Positions 34,199-39,809 of a stretch of DNA of 39,809 nucleotides are shown piece after piece. This stretch comes from Candidatus Bathyarchaeota archaeon (lineage in GTDB: Archaea; Thermoproteota; CALKCG01; B24). Both the position numbers and the translations under genes were made by a program. The DNA is taken from positions 1 through 39,809 of the forward strand of contig JAGTQM010000017.1 of assembly GCA_018396755.1 (NCBI GenBank), read 5' to 3'. The notes beneath the pieces were generated by a model. It did no database searches and was not told the DNA's origin. It worked only from the letters and a program-made list of their open reading frames with translations. Numbering within the stretch: position 1 is the stretch's first letter; each line of letters begins with the position of its first letter.

Positions 34199-35443
34199 AT
34201 GATTACCTCCGATTTCTTTAAACGTTTAGATAGAAGGTTTAAGATTTTACTTGCATCTATCGGTCTACATACGTGGTCTTCAAGTCTACCATCGCAGTAT
34301 AGTCAGCTTTATGCCGTAGCTTTAGGAGCTAACCCGGTTGAACTAGGCTCTCTAGATAGCATAGGTGGTGTGGTTAGCTCTATCTTTTCAGCTCCAGCAG
34401 GGTGGCTTATAGATAAACACGGCGTTAAAAACATGCTAGTTCTAGGGTTAATACTATCGGCGTTTGTCGCAGTCATATATGGTTTTGCATTAAACTGGTG
34501 GATGCTTATCCCAGCGATAATCTTAATGAGAATTGGTATGATGCTCATAATGCCGTTAACCGATATAATCATCATTGGAACGACTGAGCCTAAGAATAGA
34601 GCGATGGCAATGGGTTTATCACGTACAATATGGGCCGTACCGAGTATTTTCGCACCATTCACAGCGGCAATAGTGGTTTCCAGCTTCGGCGGAATAAACG
34701 TTGAAGGTATAAGACCTTTATACTTCATACAGCTGATGGCGTTTTTACTGACCGTGGTGTTCACTATAGTAATGCTCGAGCCACTACCGATTCAGAGAAA
34801 AGAGCAACAACATACTTCAAAGAAGCTTAACCTCTTCAACTATTACGATGAGTTCTTGAGAAGTGAAAAATGGCTTAAACATTGGCTGATTGCGATGACT
34901 GTTCTACGCCTAGGGGGAATATCAATGCCCTTCGTACCACTATGGATCGTTGACATAAAAGGTGCCGACCCATACCTACTTGGGGTTTTGGGAACAGTAA
35001 GCGTAGCAGTATCACTCTTACTACAGATTCCAATGGGTAAACTCGCAGACACAATCGGACGAAAAAAAGTTTTCCTAATCCTCCGTCCCTTCAGCTACAT
35101 CGGTACTCTACTGCTTGTCTGGGCGCCAAACACTATGGCTCTAATTGCCGCTGGAGCATTGGGAGCTATGGGGCTTATGGTTTTCGGCGGTGGAATAGGT
35201 GGTATAAGCTTCATCCCATTCATCACGATGTATTGGGAGAGCTTTCCAGCTGAGAAGAGAGGTAGACTTCAAGGGATAAGCGGTCTACTAGACTTTGTAG
35301 GATCCTTCGCAACCATACTTGGAGGGCTTCTCTGGCAAGCTGGATACATGGAACTTGTTTTACTCTTGCCAATGTTAATAGACATCATAGTTCTAGTTCC
35401 AACGTTTCTAATCATCCCGGAAAGCCTAGGTAGAGACAGTTAG
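34199..35443 (+). CDS. MFS transporter
   Basis: 414 residues, about 12 hydrophobic segments in two halves. PAGWLIDKHGVKNML and GKLADTIGRKKVFLILR are the two copies of the conserved cytoplasmic G-x-L-x-D-x-x-G-R-K loop after segments 2 and 8; a cytoplasmic linker (about 195-225) is rich in Lys, Gln and Glu. Substrate not readable; a sugar or sugar acid would fit the island. ATG 34199 follows GGAGG by 6 bases. Confidence 0.9.
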   Translation: MITSDFFKRLDRRFKILLASIGLHTWSSSLPSQYSQLYAVALGANPVELGSLDSIGGVVSSIFSAPAGWLIDKHGVKNMLVLGLILSAFVAVIYGFALNWWMLIPAIILMRIGMMLIMPLTDIIIIGTTEPKNRAMAMGLSRTIWAVPSIFAPFTAAIVVSSFGGINVEGIRPLYFIQLMAFLLTVVFTIVMLEPLPIQRKEQQHTSKKLNLFNYYDEFLRSEKWLKHWLIAMTVLRLGGISMPFVPLWIVDIKGADPYLLGVLGTVSVAVSLLLQIPMGKLADTIGRKKVFLILRPFSYIGTLLLVWAPNTMALIAAGALGAMGLMVFGGGIGGISFIPFITMYWESFPAEKRGRLQGISGLLDFVGSFATILGGLLWQAGYMELVLLLPMLIDIIVLVPTFLIIPESLGRDS

Positions 35444-35497
35444 ATGAAACGTCCATAAACGATTTAAGCGTTGAAGCCCACGGTAGACGTTGGAATT

Positions 35498-35707
35498 CTA
35501 AAACGTTTTAAACCCAGATGATTTAGATTTCAGTTTTTTAAGATACTCAGAAGCTTCTCTAGCGTTTTGAAACCTAGCTATAATTCTTGAAGATGTTAAA
35601 TGGATTGCCGTACCACAGTAGGGACACTTAGCAGATCTACTTGAAGAAGATAGAGAGAAACGGCCGCACTCAGGACATCTATATATTTTGAATTGCCGCC
35701 TACTCAT
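35498..35707 (-). CDS. Small zinc-ribbon protein (DUF1922-like)
   Basis: 69 residues with C11-x2-C14 and C28-x2-C31 (YRCPECGRFS, AKCPYCGTA), a single zinc ribbon, followed by a basic helix KKLKSKSSG. Resembles the DUF1922 group of archaeal zinc ribbons (LxVxCxxCGR, EASEYLKKL). Its ATG overlaps the stop of the kinase by 4 bases, so the two are co-translated; a role in RNA or ribosome work with the kinase is inference. Confidence 0.85.
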   Translation of the reverse strand: MSRRQFKIYRCPECGRFSLSSSSRSAKCPYCGTAIHLTSSRIIARFQNAREASEYLKKLKSKSSGFKTF

Positions 35708-36279
35708 TCAGATACGCCTCTGATGTACTCTTCAAGAAGACCTTCCTCAGCGAGTTCAGATATCCAATCTACTACGCCTATTTTAGGTTTAACCTCACCC
35801 CTGTAAAAGGCTAAAGCCTCTGAAATAAGCTGTTCAACGGGTTTGTCTGTCGAATCGAGTTCATATAGTTTACCTTTATAAATCTCCGATGCTTCGATCA
35901 GACATGAGTCTAAAATCTCAGCCATAACGTTTTCATATACTTTCCCAGGAGGATATCCCTTGGCTTCAAGCCTCCTCCTTAAAACCCTAGGGTGACATCT
36001 TAAGACGAAGGCAATTTTAACGTATTTAGACGGCGCGATTAAATGTGCTATATGCCCGTCGAGAATCACATCTTCATCCTTAAGACTTCTAATGGCTCTT
36101 CTAAGCCTAACCATATCCACGATGTACGTCTGCTTTTCATCGTCAAATCCTAGTGTTAATCCCCTATCCAAGCAGAACCTTCCCACGTCCAGATGCATGA
36201 AGCCGATTTCTCCGGCTAAAGCTTCTGAAAAAACAGTTTTACCGGTTCCAGGAGTACCAGTTACAACTATGAAAACCAA
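35704..36279 (-). CDS. AK6/Fap7-like adenylate kinase, ribosome-maturation type
   Basis: 191 residues. P-loop GTPGTGKT (8-15), NMP-region HLDVGRFCLDRGL, DGHIAHLI, and the lid RCHPRVLRRRLEAKGYPPGKVYENVMAEILD, the archaeal AK6 pattern. AK6 proteins act as adenylate kinase/ATPase and in small-subunit assembly. TTG start at 36279 just after AGAGAGGC. Co-transcribed with the zinc ribbon. Confidence 0.9.
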   Translation of the reverse strand: MVFIVVTGTPGTGKTVFSEALAGEIGFMHLDVGRFCLDRGLTLGFDDEKQTYIVDMVRLRRAIRSLKDEDVILDGHIAHLIAPSKYVKIAFVLRCHPRVLRRRLEAKGYPPGKVYENVMAEILDSCLIEASEIYKGKLYELDSTDKPVEQLISEALAFYRGEVKPKIGVVDWISELAEEGLLEEYIRGVSE

Positions 36280-36345
36280 GCCTCTCTAAATTCTAAGGGT
36301 CCGCCTCCTATAAATGGTTTCACCATACAGGTTAAACATCAGCCA

Positions 36346-36357
36346 AAATTAAATAAG
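36346..36357 (+). promoter_or_regulatory. TATA box of the heparinase-like gene
   Basis: aaattaaataag about 33 nt before ATG 36385; predicts a leader of only a few bases. Confidence 0.5.
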
Positions 36358-36384
36358 CAAACAGAACAACTATTTTAGAGCTTT

Positions 36385-38247
36385 ATGCAAATTCCTAACT
36401 TACATGAGTTAGAGAAGCTTATTAGAAAGCCCAACATCCGTCCACTGCTTCTAGCAGATATCGGCGATTTTGAAACTCTACGTAGTAGAATGATGAAGAA
36501 TCGCTGGAGAAAAACTGCGGAAAAGCTGCTGAAACACGTAGATAAACTGTTAAATGATTCAATTCCACAGCTTCCACGCTCCCTCTACGACGACTTCTTT
36601 AGAACAGGCCGTCGCCATGTCTTCGAAGAACCATATTTTCTACGTAGAAGAGCTGTTGAAGATTTAACCTTAGCCTACATATTCACAGGGAAAGACACCT
36701 ACTTAGACCGCTGTAGGGACTATATATGGGCTATAATGGAGGAATTTACATGGGTCATACCGGCTCATGCGAAAACCCCCTTCCAGCCCGGAGAAGAATG
36801 CATAGTAGATCTATTCTCCTCTGGAACCGCTATGCTTCTAGCCGATATATGGGATTTGCTCTACAACGACTTAGATGGGGAGACGCTTGAGTGGATACGC
36901 TACAATATACTCCGCCGTGCGCTAATACCTTTAAGAGACCACTACGATGAACAGTGGTGGAGTAGAAGCTATGAATCAAACTGGTGTGGTGTTTGCGCTG
37001 GAAACTCTGGATGTGCATTGATACTAGTAGCGTTAGATGAGTCTTGGTCTATAGACCTACTACATAAGATTCTTAAGAGTATTGACGGCTTCTTATCAAC
37101 GGCAGACCCTGATGGTGCTTGGGTTGAAGGTGTCGGATACTGGTTTTACGGCTTCTCCAGAGTATTCTACTTCTCAGATCTACTCGCTAAAGTGACTGAT
37201 GGTAGGATAAATCTTCTCGAAGATCCTCGAATTAAGGCATCTATAACATTCCCCGTTTGGATGTATCTTCCACCACGCTCCCAGGTAAACTTTGGAGATA
37301 CGGGAAGCACACCTTCAGTATACATGGATGTTCTAAACCTTATCCTGAAGTGTTATAAAGAACCTAGTATTGCATGGTACATTCAACGCCTCGAAGAAGA
37401 AGGGCTTCTAAACGGGGGCTCCTTACGCGAACTGATATGGGAGCCTGCTGAAGTAGAGCCAATCCCCCCAAAACAGACCTTTAAATGGTATCGTAGGATA
37501 GGTGTCATAGTTACAAGGTCTTCTTGGAACGACTTAGATGTACCGATTCTCGCGGTTAAAGCTGGTCATAATGCTGAACCTCACAACCACATAGACGTAG
37601 GGCAGTTCATATATCATTGCTATGGAAATAGTTTTATATGTGATTTAGGCGTAGGCATATACGATAGAGACTACTTTGGCTTTAAGAGGTATGAGAATCC
37701 TATCTGTGGGGCGGATGGACATAACCTTATATTTGTAGATGGGAGGAGCCAAGCTGTAGGTAGAGATTATAAGGGCGAAATAGTGGAATTCAAATGTGAG
37801 AAAGATTGGGAGCTTATTAAACTAGATCTTACGAAGACATATTCTCCAGATGTACTATCGAAGGCGATAAGGACTTTCGTGTTTCTTAAACATAATGGTT
37901 TAATACTGGTGGATGAAGTCATGTGTAGAGAGAACGCTCTAGTAGAAACACGGCTACACTTTAAAGGAGACTTTCAACAGACCCAACATTGGGTTGACAT
38001 GTTTACAGAGAAAGGCCGCGTGAGGGTGCAACCTAAAGACCCATCTACAAAAGTCACCATAGAGACCCATAGGGGGTTGAAGACACGCGACACGTCGCTG
38101 ATCAATGCTCAGTATATTAGATTAATTAAGTGGGCTACTGGAGGATATGCTAAGATACAGGTCTATATGATTCCCTATAGAACTACGGTAGAGCTTAATG
38201 TGCGTTTAATAGAATTGGAGAAGAAGCTATCTGAGATTGAGGTTTAG
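36385..38247 (+). CDS. Heparinase II/III-like polysaccharide lyase
   Basis: 620 residues. Helical toroid (about 1-350) with SNWCGVCAGNSG (N199) and EGVGYWFYGF (Y252), then a beta-sandwich (360-615) with GHNAEPHNHIDVGQF (H395, H400, H402, D404), followed by FICDLGVGIYDRDY. These are the family's usual catalytic His/Tyr and metal-binding segments; the family cleaves uronate-containing polysaccharides by beta-elimination. No signal peptide, so it likely acts on imported oligosaccharides, like oligoalginate or heparin-disaccharide lyases. Substrate not determined. Confidence 0.85.
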   Translation: MQIPNLHELEKLIRKPNIRPLLLADIGDFETLRSRMMKNRWRKTAEKLLKHVDKLLNDSIPQLPRSLYDDFFRTGRRHVFEEPYFLRRRAVEDLTLAYIFTGKDTYLDRCRDYIWAIMEEFTWVIPAHAKTPFQPGEECIVDLFSSGTAMLLADIWDLLYNDLDGETLEWIRYNILRRALIPLRDHYDEQWWSRSYESNWCGVCAGNSGCALILVALDESWSIDLLHKILKSIDGFLSTADPDGAWVEGVGYWFYGFSRVFYFSDLLAKVTDGRINLLEDPRIKASITFPVWMYLPPRSQVNFGDTGSTPSVYMDVLNLILKCYKEPSIAWYIQRLEEEGLLNGGSLRELIWEPAEVEPIPPKQTFKWYRRIGVIVTRSSWNDLDVPILAVKAGHNAEPHNHIDVGQFIYHCYGNSFICDLGVGIYDRDYFGFKRYENPICGADGHNLIFVDGRSQAVGRDYKGEIVEFKCEKDWELIKLDLTKTYSPDVLSKAIRTFVFLKHNGLILVDEVMCRENALVETRLHFKGDFQQTQHWVDMFTEKGRVRVQPKDPSTKVTIETHRGLKTRDTSLINAQYIRLIKWATGGYAKIQVYMIPYRTTVELNVRLIELEKKLSEIEV

Positions 38248-38351
38248 AAGAGTTAAAGAACTGTTATAAGTAGGATTCATAAACTTTCTACTTCTACATT
38301 AGACGGAAAATTTAAACGCTTTTCAAGAACAATATGTGTAAATGGTGGCTT

Positions 38352-39575
38352 ATGAGCTCTACCCATGTGAAGATTTCCGAGATAATAGCAGATATGCATG
38401 TTATAGACACTCATGAACACACTTATCCGCAGGAACTCATAGCAAGTAGAAACCCGTCCATCGTCGACATTTTCGAAGGCTCTTACATTTTCTGGATCGC
38501 TAAACCCCCTGCGAAGAGGGATGACTTTAAAAGCCTTGTAGAAAGCGTTAAAGGGATTTCGGAAAGCACCTTCTATAAAGCGTGCAGTATCGCTATTAAG
38601 GATATATATGGAGTGAACGTAGACCCTCCCAGTGAAGAGGCTTTTATAGAGGCTTCAAATTTAATTCGTGACGCGTATAAAAGTAGGAACTGGACTAGAA
38701 GAGTATTAAGGGAAAGTGCTCTTATAGATAAGGTTCTTTGGGACCCATACTGGGACATTTGGAGGGAAAGCTTTGACCCAGAGCTTTTCAAGCCTGTCTT
38801 CAGAATAAACTCGCTACTCTTTGGCTATAGAAGGGATGTTGTAGACCACAATGGAAACAGCCCATACGTTTTCGAAGAATACTTGAATCTTAAAGTTGAA
38901 AAGTTTGATGATTACATGAGCCTCATCGATCGGGTTTTAGAGGAGGCTAGGAGAAGAGGCTATGTTGCACTTAAATCTGCCCTTGCATACGATAGACCGA
39001 TACTGTTTGAAGAAGTTGAGGAAGACGAAGCTAGAAGGGTTTTCAATAAGAGGGGTTTAGGATTAACGTCTAGAGATATCAGGCTATTTCAAGACTTCAT
39101 TCTCCACCATATTCTAAGTAAGGCAAGCGAACTTGGTCTTCCAGTTCAATTCCATACGGGTTTAGCGCTCATAGAAGGGTCGAACCCTATGAACCTAGTA
39201 AACGTTATACGTAAGTACAGTAATGTTAAATTCATACTTTTCCACGGTGGATACCCTTGGATAAGGGAAGTCGCAGCAATAGCCTTAAGCTTTGGAAATG
39301 TCTACATAGATTTCTGCTGGCTCCCAATAATATCTCCATCGGCCTGCAAACTTCTACTAAAGGAGGTTGTTGAACTAGGGCTTTCAAGTAGAGCTATGTG
39401 GGGAGGAGACTGCTGGGTGGTTGAAGCAACATACGGTGCATTGAAACTATTTAAAGGTCTCTTAACTGAAGAGCTCTGTAAAATGGTGGATAGAGGCTAT
39501 CTGAAGTTTGACGAAGCTTTGGAAATAGCATCCCGAATCTTAAGTGAGAATGCTAGCCAAATATTCAACATCTAA
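38352..39575 (+). CDS. Amidohydrolase-superfamily enzyme, uronate-isomerase-like
   Basis: 407 residues from ATG 38352; ATG 38334 is in frame but precedes the transcript start expected from the TATA at 38307-38318. Metal-site residues: HEH (H21, H23) in VIDTHEHTY, K208 in ALKSALAYDR, H268 in VQFHTGLA, H298 in ILFHGGYPW, D353 in WGGDCW. The HxH pattern, length and C-terminal helices resemble the uronate isomerase/amidohydrolase-2 group. Downstream of the lyase by 104 bases on the same strand, it could isomerise or hydrolyse lyase products. Confidence 0.8.
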   Translation: MSSTHVKISEIIADMHVIDTHEHTYPQELIASRNPSIVDIFEGSYIFWIAKPPAKRDDFKSLVESVKGISESTFYKACSIAIKDIYGVNVDPPSEEAFIEASNLIRDAYKSRNWTRRVLRESALIDKVLWDPYWDIWRESFDPELFKPVFRINSLLFGYRRDVVDHNGNSPYVFEEYLNLKVEKFDDYMSLIDRVLEEARRRGYVALKSALAYDRPILFEEVEEDEARRVFNKRGLGLTSRDIRLFQDFILHHILSKASELGLPVQFHTGLALIEGSNPMNLVNVIRKYSNVKFILFHGGYPWIREVAAIALSFGNVYIDFCWLPIISPSACKLLLKEVVELGLSSRAMWGGDCWVVEATYGALKLFKGLLTEELCKMVDRGYLKFDEALEIASRILSENASQIFNI

Positions 39576-39734
39576 ATTTTCCAGTTAAACAGTCGAATAA
39601 ACATTGATGGATAAAACGTTTTATTTGACGCTATAGGCTATAATCTTTCAGAGAAGATTGTAAGCGGTGAACACGATGCCGTCGTTTCAAGCAGACTTAT
39701 CTGACACGCCTCATTCAGCAGTTTCCAAATAGAT

Positions 39735-39746
39735 AGGTTTAAATAG
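39735..39746 (+). promoter_or_regulatory. TATA box of the last, partial gene
   Basis: aggtttaaatag about 30 nt before ATG 39771; predicts a leaderless start near 39767. Confidence 0.5.
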
Positions 39747-39770
39747 ATGGTGGTATCTATAGTGTAATAG

Positions 39771-39809
39771 ATGTCAGAGAAGACGGAAAAGCTATTGACG
39801 ACTGGCGGG
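39771..39809 (+). CDS. Partial CDS running out of the window
   Basis: Thirteen codons (MSEKTEKLLTTGG) from an ATG placed at the right distance from a TATA box, open to the end. Too short to assign. Confidence 0.45.
   Translation, partial: MSEKTEKLLTTGG

Overview
The window looks like a chromosome segment of a hyperthermophilic or thermophilic archaeon of the Thermoproteota (TACK) group, most like Bathyarchaeia; the class-level guess is weak. Evidence: TATA boxes about 25-27 nt before near-leaderless starts, GGAGGTGA-type ribosome sites inside operons, frequent TTG/GTG starts, a TrmB-family regulator, an AK6-type kinase next to a small zinc ribbon, HEPN/MNT and VapBC modules, F420/FMN luciferase-like oxidoreductases, and a tRNA-Phe without encoded CCA.

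Layout. 1-324: 3' end of a tyrosine recombinase with a premature stop. 706-9499 (minus): three-gene membrane operon, a giant M28-like/FtsX fusion followed by two OPT/DUF6785-like polytopic proteins; a small membrane protein is read divergently (9645). 10175-12837: TrmB regulator facing an ABC-2 type exporter, with a perfect palindrome covering both promoters. 12968-16936 (plus): FecCD/BtuCDF-type metal or corrinoid importer with an SAM methyltransferase as last gene. 16940-20625: damaged accessory block with a GH57 relic, a split MNT/HEPN pair, a fused NTase-HEPN protein, a chimeric relic of methyltransferase and DUF5714 paralogues, a cysteine-rich hypothetical and a frameshifted DUF5714 gene. 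20699-24907 (minus): ceramidase-like protein, hisF-hisH, M19 dipeptidase. 24993-25066: tRNA-Phe(GAA), overlapped antisense by a ribbon-helix-helix ORF.

25262-28930 is a gene-poor AT-rich zone that looks like the decayed remains of an integrated element: three four-copy arrays of an 11-12 bp CCATAnAAA unit in forward/reverse/forward order, AATTTTC...GAAAATT palindromes, a coiled-coil membrane gene broken by an inverted fragment, a broken Ntn-hydrolase (proteasome-like) gene and an intact-looking VapBC pair with its own palindrome.

28932-39809 is a carbohydrate-flavoured island: CsxA-like GH2 exo-glucosaminidase-type enzyme, two LLM-class oxidoreductases, an MFS permease, a heparinase II/III-like lyase and a uronate-isomerase-like amidohydrolase, with the AK6/zinc-ribbon pair in between. 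Together they suggest uptake and intracellular breakdown of amino-sugar/uronate oligosaccharides (inference).

The best candidates for something undescribed are the M28-pseudopeptidase/FtsX plus OPT-like operon, the phased CCATA arrays with associated palindromes beside the tRNA, and the methyltransferase/DUF5714/importer association with its co-decayed relics. All family names come from reading the proteins by eye; no search was run.
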